Counted from the first letter of the stretch, positions 29,201 through 38,904 are shown. The stretch is 64,000 nucleotides of DNA from Salticus scenicus (GCA_963930645.1 OZ005660.1:199318427-199382426), one strand, 5' to 3'. A program made the numbers and translations. Notes: a model not told the origin generated them from the letters alone.

Positions 29201-29555
29201 GCGTGGACCTCTTTCCCTGGCGCTGTCAGCGTGGACCTCTTTGCTTGGAGTGAGCTCTCCTATGAGAGAGTGGCACCTGCCGTGTGTGATAAAATTTATT
29301 GTAATGGGCCCCTTTAAGGTGGGGAGCATGGAAAATGATGAGGTGATTTTTTAATGTCTAAAAATAAAATTCCTTATGTTGTTTATTTGAGATGATTTTT
29401 TTCCTTTTAGCTCAATGTAAAAATTAAATTGAATGAAACTAATAAAGAAATTGTGAACAATTAATTAAAAAATGACAATTTATTCATTTAATATGTTACA
29501 CCACATCACAAACTAAAATTTCCATCTTCATAGATTCACATAACGAGTCATGTTT
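29201..29555. other. Intergenic region, partly GC-rich, no gene recognised
   Basis: The first ~100 bp continue the GC-rich stretch and contain a short direct repeat, GCGTGGACCTCTTT, twice (about 29200 and 29229). The rest is AT-rich. A 60-codon frame (29172-29354) has no features and overlaps the family-B gene; I do not call it. Confidence 0.5.
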
Positions 29556-30527
29556 TTAAAAAAATGGAGGAATATATTTGAAATATGTTTGCACTTTATC
29601 GTTTACCACAAAATATATTTCATCAGGTGGAACTATTTCATTTGTTGAAGTTATTTTTAAGATAGTCTTATTTTGCACACTTAAGTTGAAATTTCCATCT
29701 TCATCCACATAACGATTGGTCGGTTGCATCGGCTCTCCGACGATATTGTCCATGAAAGTATATTGATTTAATGGTTGCTGTGGCTGATCTGCAAAATTGT
29801 ATGAAGGTTGCTGCTCTGGAGTCAATAATCTTGGTTGCTGCTCTGGAGTCCTTGGTTGCTGCTCTGGAGTCCTTGGTTGCTGCTCTGGAGTCCTTGGTTT
29901 CTGCTCTGGAGTGAATAATCCTGGTTGTTGCTCTGGAGTGAATAATCCTGGTTGTTGCTCTTGAGTCAATACTTCTGGCTGTCGCTCTTGAGTCAATACT
30001 TCTGGCTGTTGCTCTTGAGTCAATACTTCTGGCTGTTGCTCTTGAGTCAATACTCCAGGATCCATTTGCTCGTCCATTTCTTGGTCTGAAGGGTCTGTTT
30101 TAATCACTGGTTGTTTAGACCTTTCAAATTCTTTGCATATTTCTACATAATTTTGCACACTATAATCCACATATCTTTTAAGCCATTCTAGAAGTCTAAC
30201 ATCACCCGTTTGTGAAAATTCTATAATAGGCGATGATTGGGGATCCAGTTGAGGGTCCAAACTTTCACTTTCCACCATGCCATTCGACCATGCATTTAAA
30301 AATTCACCAATTGCTTGAAACTTATATCTTACACTTTTCATAACGCCAATCATTTCATCCAAAGTGAAAACACAGATATCCTTAGATGGTTTCTTTAGTT
30401 TATACAGCACAGGTTCAGGTACCAGATCGTTCAAATAACGCTTGGCATATCGCCTAGCAAATGCAGTAGGATTACTATATCCCAAAAAAGCGTCCCACTT
30501 CTTCAGCTCTCCAGTATATACCACCAT
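29556..30527 (-). CDS. BRO-like N-terminus fused to Gln/Pro repeats
   Basis: A 323-aa protein from ATG 30527. Residues ~8-35 (KKWDAFLGYSNPTAFARRYA) recall the LGYxxPxxA segment of BRO-N/KilA-type DNA-binding domains. Residues ~160-245 hold two classes of short repeats: about four of EVLTQEQQP type and about six of (R/GLF)TPEQQP type. The C-terminal ~70 residues look globular. It is divergent to a BRO-type gene across a palindrome. The repeat region probably varies in copy number between isolates. BRO relation is tentative. Confidence 0.72.
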   Translation of the reverse strand: MVVYTGELKKWDAFLGYSNPTAFARRYAKRYLNDLVPEPVLYKLKKPSKDICVFTLDEMIGVMKSVRYKFQAIGEFLNAWSNGMVESESLDPQLDPQSSPIIEFSQTGDVRLLEWLKRYVDYSVQNYVEICKEFERSKQPVIKTDPSDQEMDEQMDPGVLTQEQQPEVLTQEQQPEVLTQERQPEVLTQEQQPGLFTPEQQPGLFTPEQKPRTPEQQPRTPEQQPRTPEQQPRLLTPEQQPSYNFADQPQQPLNQYTFMDNIVGEPMQPTNRYVDEDGNFNLSVQNKTILKITSTNEIVPPDEIYFVVNDKVQTYFKYIPPFF

Positions 30528-30640
30528 CTCCACCAACCGCTCCACACAAATACGGCTTTTCTTTGAAAGCTAATCTGAACCACATTGTACAAAAGCTCTC
30601 GAATGAATGCAAAGAGTGAATCCAGACATCTCTATATATA

Positions 30641-30641
30641 C

Positions 30642-30673
<32 letters not shown>

Positions 30674-30695
30674 TTTTTTTTTTTTTTTTTTTTTT
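30641..30695. repeat. A(n)T(n) palindrome
   Basis: Between divergent genes starting at 30527 (minus) and 30719 (plus). Confidence 0.95.
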
Positions 30696-30718
30696 AAGGA
30701 TTTAAGAATTCAGCTGGT

Positions 30719-31234
30719 ATGTCTTTCTCATTCAAAATGTTGTTCAGATTGAGGATGGAAAGCTCAACCATGCTAGGAGTTATCGGTAAGGATGGCACTC
30801 TCTACTGGGCTGCTTCAGATGTCGGTCGGTTATTAGGTTACAAGTCCTCCACTACAAAATACAAAAATACTGAATCTTTAAAAGACGTAATACGAAATCC
30901 TCATCATTTAAAAAAATATTTATTGAGTAGACGTTTAGTAAATCATGCAGAATTACTAAAAGAGTTTCCAAATGGAGATTTATTTGAAAAAATAAAAGTA
31001 ATTCAACAACATTTAATGAAAGGAATACCAGAACTGTGGGTCACTACAGAAGAAGGTGAAAGTTTTTATGACTGGTTAAAGATTTATACAGCCACTGTAA
31101 TGGAGATAGAAGAGGTACCTCCGTCTTTGTTTCATGATAAAGTACATGGTATTGTTGTGTGGATGGATGCCATACCACCCACAAATGTATATGTTTTTAC
31201 GAAAGAACAATCGCACCATTTTATACCAGCCTAA
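30719..31234 (+). CDS. Family C (BRO-N-like) protein 1
   Basis: A 171-aa protein whose residues ~15-45 (MLGVIGKDGTLYWAASDVGRLLGY) fit the BRO-N pattern of V-x-G-x-D-G-x-x-(W/Y)-(F/A)-x-A-x-D-(V/I)-x-x-(L)-LGY. BRO proteins bind DNA and are hallmarks of multigene families in baculoviruses and nucleocytoviruses. The rest resembles the copies at 41.8, 53.1 and 53.8 kb in layout (central helices, final Pro-rich loop) with low identity. Internal ATGs at 30737 and 30755 are alternative starts. Confidence 0.7.
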   Translation: MSFSFKMLFRLRMESSTMLGVIGKDGTLYWAASDVGRLLGYKSSTTKYKNTESLKDVIRNPHHLKKYLLSRRLVNHAELLKEFPNGDLFEKIKVIQQHLMKGIPELWVTTEEGESFYDWLKIYTATVMEIEEVPPSLFHDKVHGIVVWMDAIPPTNVYVFTKEQSHHFIPA

Positions 31235-32400
31235 TCAATAAAAAATTTTTTAACCTTTTGTCTGGATCTATCTTAAACACTTGCTCAATGTTTTTTTATT
31301 ATATAGTTACTTACTCAATGTTTTTTATTGTATAGTTACTTACTCAATGTTTTTTTTTATTGTATAGTGCTTAATGTTTTTTATTGTTTGAGTTATTCAC
31401 AATGCTCAAATATTTTTCCTATCCGAAATCCTTGCTCAATATTTTTTTATTGTTTGAGTCCTTCACAGTGTTTCATTTATTTTATTGTCCCATGTATTTT
31501 GTATTGATTTTTGCCTGTTTGACTTATTTACAGTGCTCAACATTTTTGACCATCGTGGGGAATTTTTATTGTTTGGGGTATTTACACAGCTCAAGTTTTT
31601 TTACCGTTTCGAGCACCGCCCATGTATTTTGTACCTATCGAAAAAACTTTTTTATTGTTTGGGGTATTTACAGTGCTCAAGTTTTTTTACCGTTTCGAGC
31701 ACCGCCCATGTATTTTGTACCGATCGAAAAAACTTTTTTATTGTTTGGGGTATTTACAGTGCTCAACATTTTTCACCATCTTGTTGATTTTTTATTGTTT
31801 AACTTATTTGCAGTACTCAACTATTTTTGCCTACTCTAAAAGTTGCTTAATATTTTTTTATTGTTTAAAAGATTGACAGTGCTCTACTATTTTGCCGTCC
31901 TAAATACTGATCAATGTTTTTTTATTGTTTAAGCGATTTGCAGTACTTTCTATATTTTATCGTCCCATGTATTTTCTATGGATTTTTGCCTGTTTGACTT
32001 ATTTACAGTGCTCAACATTTTTGACCATCTTGGGGAATTTTTATTGTTTGGGGTATTTACACAGCTCAAGTTTTTTTACCGTTTCGAGCACCGCCCATGT
32101 ATTTTGTACCTATCGAAAAAACTTTTTTATTGTTTGGGGTATTTACAGTGCTCAAGTTTTTTTACCGTTTTGAGCACCGCCCATGTATTTTGTACCGATC
32201 GAAAAAACTTTTTTATTGTTTGGGGTATTTACAGTGCTCAACATTTTTGACCGTTATAGGGAATTTTTATTGTTTAACTTATTTGCATTACTCAACTGTT
32301 TTTGCCTACCCTAAAAACTGCTCAATATTTTTTATTGTTCAAGGGATTGACAGTACTTAACTATTTTTGCCGGTTTCGCCATTTCTCATTTTGTATGGAT
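31235..32400. repeat. 1.2-kb non-coding repeat array
   Basis: The sequence is made of ~50-65-bp units of the form TTTTTATTGTTTGGGGTATT, then TACAGTGCTCAA, then a variable TTTTTxACC. A ~350-bp compound block (31480-31840, with two copies of CGAGCACCGCCCATGTATTT) is duplicated almost unchanged at 31960-32300. Frames inside are by-products of repeats and are not called. No promoter or gene is recognisable. Confidence 0.88.
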
Positions 32401-32661
32401 CAAGTGTGAATTTTTTTTACAAATTCTTTAGAAAAAAGGGTCATTTTATTTTTTATAATAAAATTGTACAAACCTATTATTTTTTCTAATGTTTTTTAAA
32501 AAAATTTTCAGTTCAATTTAAATTAGAAAAAATTATAGGTTTGTACAATTTCATTATAAAAAATAATAGGTTTGGCCAACTTTATTAGAAAAAATAAAAT
32601 GGAGTAATTTACTATAAAAAAACCTCAATATATTAAAAAAAATGATGATAATAATAAATAA

Positions 32662-32712
<51 letters not shown>

Positions 32713-32727
32713 TTATTATGATGGTTA
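32401..32727. other. AT-rich spacer with inverted repeats and a TA microsatellite
   Basis: 32440-32590 contains inverted copies of an ATAATAGGTTTGTACAATTT-type sequence that could fold into a hairpin, and a (TA)n run lies at ~32665-32710 just downstream of the RPB2-like stop codon. Confidence 0.6.
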
Positions 32728-35298
32728 TTATTCCATGATAATCGTGGGCAACGTCTCATAGTCTAGAAAGCATTTATAAAATTTCATGTCTTCGGCGACT
32801 AAATTGACGGATTTGGGGATGGCCACCGTCGCCTCAATGGGTACGCGATCCCCATCTTCGAAAAATTTCTCTTCAAAACAACAAGCCACTCCATTGCCTC
32901 GCAACGCATTCACTTCCATGTTGCCGATTTTCATCCCCCCTCTTCGGCTGCGGCCCTTTACGGGCGTTCCCAACACTCGGTCCGTCACCCACGAGTCGGG
33001 AGCATACATATGTTCGCTACTCAAATACGCCACAGCAAAATAGAAGGTGCGACCATAAAACGCCTTGGCTCCCTTCATCAGGCGACCCTCCGAATTGTGC
33101 ACGGTGAGAGCGTCCTGTCCCTGGGCCTCGATCACCTGACCCATCGTCATGCGAAACAAACAGTAGGGATTGACAATCAGATCGGGTTGGACGACCCGAT
33201 CCAACGTGGGCACGGCTTCTGCGATCCGCAGCACTCCTTTCTGGCCGTGCAGGCTGCATAGTTTGTCGCCCGTACTGCTCTCGTGCTCCTGTTCCACGCT
33301 GATGGTCAGTTTGTCTCCGCTCAAAACATGTTGCAACACCCGAAAAGGCGATTTGGCAAAGTAGAGGCGGTGCTCTTGCGGCGACACCCTCTCCACCCGC
33401 ACGTGGATGGAGTAGGGCTCGACTTCCACTCGCTCTCCGCTGATGCAGGTGCCCAACAACGTCGACTCCTCGTCCACGTCGCCGTGCACCGGATAGAATC
33501 GGGTCCAAGCGGTCGCCTTCACTTTGAAGCGGAGCGTGTAAAAGCGGTACGAGTCGAACGAGCGGCAGCCGGCTCGCTTCACGATACAATCTTCCTGCGT
33601 CATGCCCAAGAAACTCATGTAGGTGACGGTCACTTTGGGTAAGAAGAGCGTAAAGTGGGGAGAGAAGCCATCCTCGACCGGCTCCAGGAGGGGCAGGTGA
33701 TCGGGCGAGGGAGCGTGGCGATAAGCCGACACCGTATCCAGGAAATACAGGGCGTAGCGGGGATCCGTCGCCAGGATGGCATTTTTGAGGGCGTTGAAAG
33801 CCAACACGTTTTTCAGAAAAGCATTGTGATGGTAGTAGGGATTCAAGTCGACCAGGTAACTGTGCGCTTCCTGCCGTACCTCGTGACCGAAAAAATACCG
33901 GCTCCAATAGAGTTCGTCGTAAGGCGTGACCCAGAGGGGGGTGTCGGGAAGCCGCTTCATGATCAATCCCATTTTGTAGCGAATCACAATAAATTTTCCC
34001 CTCTCGTAACACTCAATGTGTTGAAAACGTTCTTTGAGTCGCAGCAGATCCATCTTCCAAAAACAGGCTCGGGTCACCGGAATGCAGGCCTCGTTCACGA
34101 CGACGAAATACGGACTGTCCCACTGCGGCTCGAGGCGGAGCCACTCCCAAAAGGGACTCTGTTGGGGATCTTGATACACCACATCCAACCCGTCGACCGT
34201 GGACACGACCACGTCCCGCGCCATCATGTTGGTTCGCCCGACGTTCTTGGTCTCAAAGATGCCCAACTTGCAAAACCAACCTTCGTAACTCGGATGAAAC
34301 GGTTCCAGGAGATACTGATTGACCTTGTTGGACATTTGCCGAATGACCAGGTACAGGAGATACGGATTCAGCGGATAGGTCTGCGAAAGCACTTCGCGAT
34401 AGCAGCCCATACTCTTTTCGATAAACACTTCGCCATTGTTGCCAATCTCGCGATGACTCTCGTGGATTTCGCGCGTCATTTTACCCGCCGATTTCCCCTC
34501 TTTGAAATAGACGGTCTTTCGGGAGAGGACATGGAGGAGACAGCCCGTTTCGATCGAATGACACACAATCGCCAGTTTGGACTTGGCCGTCTTCCAGTCG
34601 TGCTCTCGAAGGGGAGCATACAAATATTTGATAAAGAGTTTGGTGAACAAATGTCCGGGGCTCACCACAATTTTGTTCCCCAGATGATCAATATCAAAGA
34701 GATCGTCGTGATAAATTTGTTTCATGTAGGCCGACAGGTGCACCGGGTAAGGGCAGTGCGAAAAAAAATGAGGGTCCTCGGAGGATTCGGAGCCGTCGTT
34801 CTGGACCACCACCAAATCGCCATAGCGTCGACCTCGAAAGTCAGCCATGTAATAGCTCAGTTCTTTGCCGCGATCCTGCTCGTTGTAGGAATACACCCGG
34901 ACCATTTTTTTCTGAATGACATGCGTGTTGGTCGGATCGTTGGTATAGAAATAGGGAACGTGGCGCAAAAAACCATTGATGATGAAAAAACCTTGACCAA
35001 TGTCCACGGTTTCAAAAGGAGACGCTGAGGCGGCGGGAGGTGGTAAGGGTTGTTGAAAAAGACGCTGGCCCTGCCGAATGGCGAAATCCAGACGCGATCC
35101 AATCATGACGGGAAAGACATCTTTCAAATATTTCTTGGGTTTATAGTAGACGGAACAAGCGTACACAGTTTTTTGTAAAATGTGTTGGTGAAGGTCATCC
35201 GGTCCCAAATATTCCAAATGACATTGAAGTTTATGATGTAAGAAACCAATAAAATTATTGACGTGGTCATCGTAATTGCTGACAATGGGTTTAATCAT
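32728..35298 (-). CDS. DNA-directed RNA polymerase, short RPB2-like (beta) subunit
   Basis: An 856-aa protein from ATG 35298 (a 33-codon longer frame exists). The C-terminal third has RNA polymerase beta signatures: GDKLCSLHGQKGVL near residue 680 (the GxKxxxxHGQKG active-site block), PDLIVNPYCLFRMTMGQ (DxxxNPxxxxxRMTxGQ), and GRSRRGGMKIGNMEVNAL near 780 (clamp-anchoring block). The N-terminal lobe is shortened; typical RPB2 is about 1,150 aa, and baculovirus LEF-8 is about this size. It should form the catalytic centre with the RPB1-like chain at 1.5-3.1 kb. The start overlaps the stop of the upstream small membrane-protein gene. Confidence 0.92.
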   Translation of the reverse strand: MIKPIVSNYDDHVNNFIGFLHHKLQCHLEYLGPDDLHQHILQKTVYACSVYYKPKKYLKDVFPVMIGSRLDFAIRQGQRLFQQPLPPPAASASPFETVDIGQGFFIINGFLRHVPYFYTNDPTNTHVIQKKMVRVYSYNEQDRGKELSYYMADFRGRRYGDLVVVQNDGSESSEDPHFFSHCPYPVHLSAYMKQIYHDDLFDIDHLGNKIVVSPGHLFTKLFIKYLYAPLREHDWKTAKSKLAIVCHSIETGCLLHVLSRKTVYFKEGKSAGKMTREIHESHREIGNNGEVFIEKSMGCYREVLSQTYPLNPYLLYLVIRQMSNKVNQYLLEPFHPSYEGWFCKLGIFETKNVGRTNMMARDVVVSTVDGLDVVYQDPQQSPFWEWLRLEPQWDSPYFVVVNEACIPVTRACFWKMDLLRLKERFQHIECYERGKFIVIRYKMGLIMKRLPDTPLWVTPYDELYWSRYFFGHEVRQEAHSYLVDLNPYYHHNAFLKNVLAFNALKNAILATDPRYALYFLDTVSAYRHAPSPDHLPLLEPVEDGFSPHFTLFLPKVTVTYMSFLGMTQEDCIVKRAGCRSFDSYRFYTLRFKVKATAWTRFYPVHGDVDEESTLLGTCISGERVEVEPYSIHVRVERVSPQEHRLYFAKSPFRVLQHVLSGDKLTISVEQEHESSTGDKLCSLHGQKGVLRIAEAVPTLDRVVQPDLIVNPYCLFRMTMGQVIEAQGQDALTVHNSEGRLMKGAKAFYGRTFYFAVAYLSSEHMYAPDSWVTDRVLGTPVKGRSRRGGMKIGNMEVNALRGNGVACCFEEKFFEDGDRVPIEATVAIPKSVNLVAEDMKFYKCFLDYETLPTIIME

Positions 35299-35521
35299 AG
35301 CCGGGACGTTGAGCCGTGGCATATTTGACGCGCATGAGATGCACACGCTCTTCAAAGGTCCGATCGAAGGCGCTTTGACACTGGAAAAGAGTATAGACAC
35401 AGAGGGAAACGGTAAAGGTCACCACAAAAAGACAATATAAATTCAATTTGTGTAGGTAGGGAGCATGAAGAGAATAATGATGACCAAAAATGGACTTTAA
35501 AAAAGATTGATAGGATGCCAT
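35291..35521 (-). CDS. Small single-pass membrane protein (76 aa)
   Basis: From ATG 35521 to TAA 35291. A hydrophobic helix (LYCLFVVTFTVSLCVYTLF) spans residues ~28-46 after a basic, aromatic N-terminus; no signal peptide. Its last codons overlap the start of the RPB2-like gene by 8 nt, so the two are probably co-transcribed. The upstream extension of the frame runs through an A/T palindrome and is not coding. Function unknown. Confidence 0.65.
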   Translation of the reverse strand: MASYQSFLKSIFGHHYSLHAPYLHKLNLYCLFVVTFTVSLCVYTLFQCQSAFDRTFEERVHLMRVKYATAQRPGYD

Positions 35522-35542
35522 AACTTTATATTCACAGAACTT

Positions 35543-35545
<3 letters not shown>

Positions 35546-35608
<63 letters not shown>
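35546..35608. repeat. A(n)T(n) palindrome
   Basis: Between divergent starts at 35521 (minus) and 35656 (plus). Confidence 0.95.
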
Positions 35609-35615
<7 letters not shown>

Positions 35616-35655
35616 ATATAATAAATAAAACATTTTTTGTTTCTTCTTAAAAAAC

Positions 35656-36138
35656 ATGTTTGCCGAGGTTGTTTGTATGAGTTGTTATGATGGCTTATTG
35701 TTTCCTTTGGAAATTGCATTCGCTAACAATCCAGACCAAATTTATATATTTCAAATCGCTCCTCCTGCATTTTACAAACAGACCATGAGAGATACAGTTT
35801 TGACAAGATCTAGAATGTACAACAAAGATCGATTTTCGAATTCTACATGTCAGCGATATAACACAATTTCTCCAGTTGCTGTTATTAAATTACAAGAAGC
35901 CACCTGGAGAATTCAGCTCATGTATGAATATCAGTTGTTATTTCCACAAGACAATATATTAAAGGTGCGTGGAAAATTTCAATACAATTTCTTTAAAAAT
36001 ATATGTGAATTTCCAAATATTGAAATAGTTAAAATGAAGACAGGTGTACGAGTTTTAGGTTGTACTCATAGACATCCAAGAATGGTACAATATCGCTGCC
36101 CTGGAATAGAAGTACGAACCATGGCTGCCCTGGGATAG
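35656..36138 (+). CDS. Unknown 160-aa protein, inverted-duplicate copy 1
   Basis: Intact 160-aa frame, near-identical to the gene at 36448-36930 on the other strand (three residues differ: Val/Ile, Glu/Gly, Ile/Val). Sequence contains MFAEVVCMSCYDGLLFPLEI, RMYNKDRF and a C-terminal CTHRHPRMVQYRCPG section with possible metal-binding Cys/His. No family recognised. The start is 17 bp after TTCTTCTTAAAAAACATG, identical in both arms. Confidence 0.82.
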   Translation: MFAEVVCMSCYDGLLFPLEIAFANNPDQIYIFQIAPPAFYKQTMRDTVLTRSRMYNKDRFSNSTCQRYNTISPVAVIKLQEATWRIQLMYEYQLLFPQDNILKVRGKFQYNFFKNICEFPNIEIVKMKTGVRVLGCTHRHPRMVQYRCPGIEVRTMAALG

Positions 36139-36158
36139 ACCCTGAAATAGAAGTATCG

Positions 36159-36180
36159 AAAAAAAAAAAAAAAAAAAAAA

Positions 36181-36219
<39 letters not shown>

Positions 36220-36288
36220 TTCTGTTTACATTAAAAAAAAAAAAAAAAAAAAAAAATTTTTTTTTTTTTTTTTTTATGTTCTGTTTAC

Positions 36289-36362
<74 letters not shown>

Positions 36363-36370
36363 CTGTTTAC

Positions 36371-36429
<59 letters not shown>
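36159..36429. repeat. Four A(n)T(n) palindromes with identical spacers
   Basis: Palindromes at 36159-36218, 36233-36275, 36292-36357 and 36374-36429; all three spacers read TGTTCTGTTTACATT, showing tandem amplification of one hairpin unit at the centre of the inverted duplication. Confidence 0.94.
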
Positions 36430-36447
36430 GTACTTCTATTTCAGGGT

Positions 36448-36930
36448 CTATCCCAGGGCAGCCATGGTTCGTACTTCTATTCCAGGGCAGCGATATTGTA
36501 CCATTCTCGGATGTCTATGAGTACAACCTAAAACTCGTACACCTGTCTTCATTTTAACTATTTCAACATTTGGAAATCCACATATATTTTTAAAGAAATT
36601 GTATTGAAATTTTCCACGCACCTTTAATATATTGTCTTGTGGAAATAACAACTGATATTCATACATGAGCTGAATTCTCCAGGTGGCTTCTTGTAATTTA
36701 ATAACAGCAATTGGAGAAATTGTGTTATATCGCTGACATGTAGAATTCGAAAATCGATCTTTGTTGTACATTCTAGATCTTGTCAAAACTGTATCTCTCA
36801 TGGTCTGTTTGTAAAATGCAGGAGGAGCGATTTGAAATATATAAATTTGGTCTGGATTGTTAGCGAATGCAATTTCCAAAGGAAACAATAAGCCATCATA
36901 ACAACTCATACAAACAACCTCGGCAAACAT
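36448..36930 (-). CDS. Unknown 160-aa protein, inverted-duplicate copy 2
   Basis: Same protein as copy 1 with three substitutions, all conservative except Glu to Gly in the NICxFPN segment. Both copies are intact, so dosage or gene conversion may maintain them. They are convergent towards the hairpin cluster. Confidence 0.82.
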   Translation of the reverse strand: MFAEVVCMSCYDGLLFPLEIAFANNPDQIYIFQIAPPAFYKQTMRDTVLTRSRMYNKDRFSNSTCQRYNTISPIAVIKLQEATWRIQLMYEYQLLFPQDNILKVRGKFQYNFFKNICGFPNVEIVKMKTGVRVLGCTHRHPRMVQYRCPGIEVRTMAALG

Positions 36931-36982
36931 GTTTTTTTAAGAAGAAACAAAAAATGTTTTATTTATTATATAAATCTTGAAA

Positions 36983-37040
36983 GAAAAAAAAAAAAAAAAA
37001 AAAAAAATTTTTTTTTTTTTTTTTTTTTTTAACAAAGTAT

Positions 37041-37111
<71 letters not shown>

Positions 37112-37118
37112 AAAGTAT

Positions 37119-37187
<69 letters not shown>
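36983..37187. repeat. Three A(n)T(n) palindromes with near-identical spacers
   Basis: Palindromes at 36983-37030, 37043-37107 and 37121-37187; both spacers read AACAAAGTATATTT. Confidence 0.93.
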
Positions 37188-37189
<2 letters not shown>

Positions 37190-37191
<2 letters not shown>

Positions 37192-37615
37192 ATTGATGGT
37201 TTTTATATTTTCTAAACGCTGCAGCTAATGTGAGGTCTTCACTTTGCGAATTGGATTTTGAAAAAGTCACATTTGGTAAAATTTCTCTTAAATAGTTATA
37301 AGTTTGTAGGTCTACCGCTTCAATAATAGTAGTTTTATCGTCTTCCTTCAGGTGAGAATCATATGCTTTTAAAATGATGTCTTCCACATCCCATTCATTA
37401 GCGTAATAATCATATTTGATGTCCTCAGATCTAAGAAAATGACTTATAGTATAATTGTAATATAAATCTTTATACTCAAATGTAAGATTATCGGTCAGTA
37501 AACCGATAGTAACAGTCTCAAATGGGAAGTCAACGGATGTAAAGGCCATGTTCCATGGAATCCAAGTTCCCCCTTTTGAAGCAAATGTTATATGGGCAGT
37601 GTAATGACAGGTCAT
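37190..37615 (-). CDS. Family A protein 3
   Basis: A 141-aa protein. Family features: CHYTAHITFASKGGTWIPWN, VTIGLLTDNLTF, EAVDLQTYNYL and SEDLTLAAAFR. It is more diverged than the copies at 21.0 and 27.6 kb. The stop codon is formed with the T-run of the adjoining palindrome. Function unknown. Confidence 0.83.
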
Positions 37616-37664
37616 GGTGAAAATAAATTATTATTCATTAAAATTGAAATATGTATAAATATAT

Positions 37665-37701
37665 TTAAAAAAAAAAAAATTTTTTTTTTTTTTTTTTTTT
37701 T
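37665..37701. repeat. A(n)T(n) palindrome (short)
   Basis: Between divergent starts at 37615 (minus) and 37729 (plus). Confidence 0.93.
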
Positions 37702-37728
37702 CAAATATATATAGTCTATCCAAAAGTT

Positions 37729-38370
37729 ATGGAGTTCAGCATGGATCCCATCGAACCCCTCATTCAACATGCTCTTCATCATGAGGTGGATCAAAGTACC
37801 AATCCTTACCTGACGTTGGAAACTATCATCCAGCGATTGTATCGAAAAATATTTGAGCATACACGCGTTCCTCCCAACTATGGTGACGCTGCCTTCCGAG
37901 CCTTTCATGAAGACATTTTGACCGCTTATGAGAAATTACGGGCGACCCTCTCGCACGACGAACGAGCGTCTGTCGAAAGGGTTTTGGCCAAAGACAATCC
38001 CCATTCCTCAGAACTCACCAAATTTGCCTGCTGTTGGTACAAATATGATGCCACGGCCACGTGTCGATGGTTTGCGGTCGACGGTGTCCTCGGAAATCAT
38101 CCCAAAGCGTACGTGTCCGACGCTTTCGCTCCTGCTTTTGCTCAGCACAACGGAGCCGTCCGAGCCTTGTACACCTACTACACAGATCCCGGAAAAATCA
38201 AAGAGATTATCGAAGTGGCTCTGGAGAATCGCGAATCACAGGACCCAGACATTCAACGATGTGCCGCCCTCTATGCGGACATGGCGGGCGAAGAAGCCAT
38301 GAAATGGGTAGCGGCTGAACGCAAAGCGAAACTGCAACAACCCCCCTCCAAACGTAAAAAGCTACCCTAA
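37729..38370 (+). CDS. Family D protein 1
   Basis: A 213-aa helical protein sharing with the 315-aa protein at 56.1-57.1 kb a central block: R-x-(F/L)-AVDG-x-x-G-x-HPK, then ~20 residues, G(A/V)RA(L/M)Y-x-Y-x-x-DP-x-K(I). The C-terminus ends in PPSKRKKLP, a basic nuclear-localisation-like tail. No known family. Converges with the gene ending at 38362, overlapping by 9 nt without a palindrome. Confidence 0.78.
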   Translation: MEFSMDPIEPLIQHALHHEVDQSTNPYLTLETIIQRLYRKIFEHTRVPPNYGDAAFRAFHEDILTAYEKLRATLSHDERASVERVLAKDNPHSSELTKFACCWYKYDATATCRWFAVDGVLGNHPKAYVSDAFAPAFAQHNGAVRALYTYYTDPGKIKEIIEVALENRESQDPDIQRCAALYADMAGEEAMKWVAAERKAKLQQPPSKRKKLP

Positions 38371-38904
38371 AATCGGAACGAGTTCCGGGGCTCGTTGTAA
38401 GAGGTGCCGACGCATACCCTCCCGAACCGAGAGGGACCACTGGGAAGAAGGGTGGTCCAAGAAAGTCAACAGCCTCAGATAGGCTTCATGGACGTCGTCT
38501 ACGGAGGCGAGATCGATTCGAGGGGAGGAAAGAGGGGGGGTGAAAGGATGACAGGTCGGAGGTAAGAAGACCTCTTGATCGGAAGACGCTTCGACTGGCA
38601 ACGAGGTGTGGTGGAGAGGGTGGGGACAATGAACAACGCGCGTCCAGAGGGCATTCCAATGCAGATGTAAGTGACTGGTGAGCACTAAGGTCCATTGGTT
38701 GGAAGGAATGCATACGTCGAAAGGCGGTTCGATGAGAAGGTATAAAAAACGATTGCCGTATCGAAAAATAGGCTCAAATTCAGAAACGGGTTCTAATTCT
38801 GGAATAGCATTTAAATAAAATTTAACCAAAAAAGGATACCGGCCAAAATAACCATGTAAAATGGTGGAACGGGTAAAGGATAAAGCCTCTTTGAAATAAT
38901 CCAT
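38362..38904 (-). CDS. Unknown 180-aa protein
   Basis: Intact 180-aa frame, GC-rich in its 3' half. N-terminal half is hydrophobic and aromatic (GYFGRYPFLVKFYLNAIPEL) but not a clear membrane helix; a Pro/His-rich loop follows. No family recognised. Its antisense frames are low complexity. Confidence 0.7.
   Translation of the reverse strand: MDYFKEALSFTRSTILHGYFGRYPFLVKFYLNAIPELEPVSEFEPIFRYGNRFLYLLIEPPFDVCIPSNQWTLVLTSHLHLHWNALWTRVVHCPHPLHHTSLPVEASSDQEVFLPPTCHPFTPPLSSPRIDLASVDDVHEAYLRLLTFLDHPSSQWSLSVREGMRRHLLQRAPELVPILG

Larger units (their letters stand above)
35609..36985. repeat. Long inverted duplication (arms ~550 bp)
   Basis: About 35609-36155 and 36430-36982 are near-identical in opposite orientation, each carrying the same 160-aa gene plus its ~45-bp leader. 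The ~275-bp centre consists of four A/T palindromes. Only a few substitutions separate the arms, so the duplication is recent or kept identical by gene conversion. Confidence 0.93.

Noticed and set aside
29172..29354. 60-codon frame after the family-B gene
   Set aside because: Overlaps the family-B 3' end, no features, and sits partly on a short direct repeat.
31384..32360. Phe/Leu-rich frames that look like membrane proteins
   Set aside because: They follow T-rich tandem repeats in three frames at once, with no conserved start or domain.
33655..35028. 457-codon open frame antisense to the RPB2-like gene
   Set aside because: The opposite strand encodes clear RNA polymerase motifs; this frame is its shadow.
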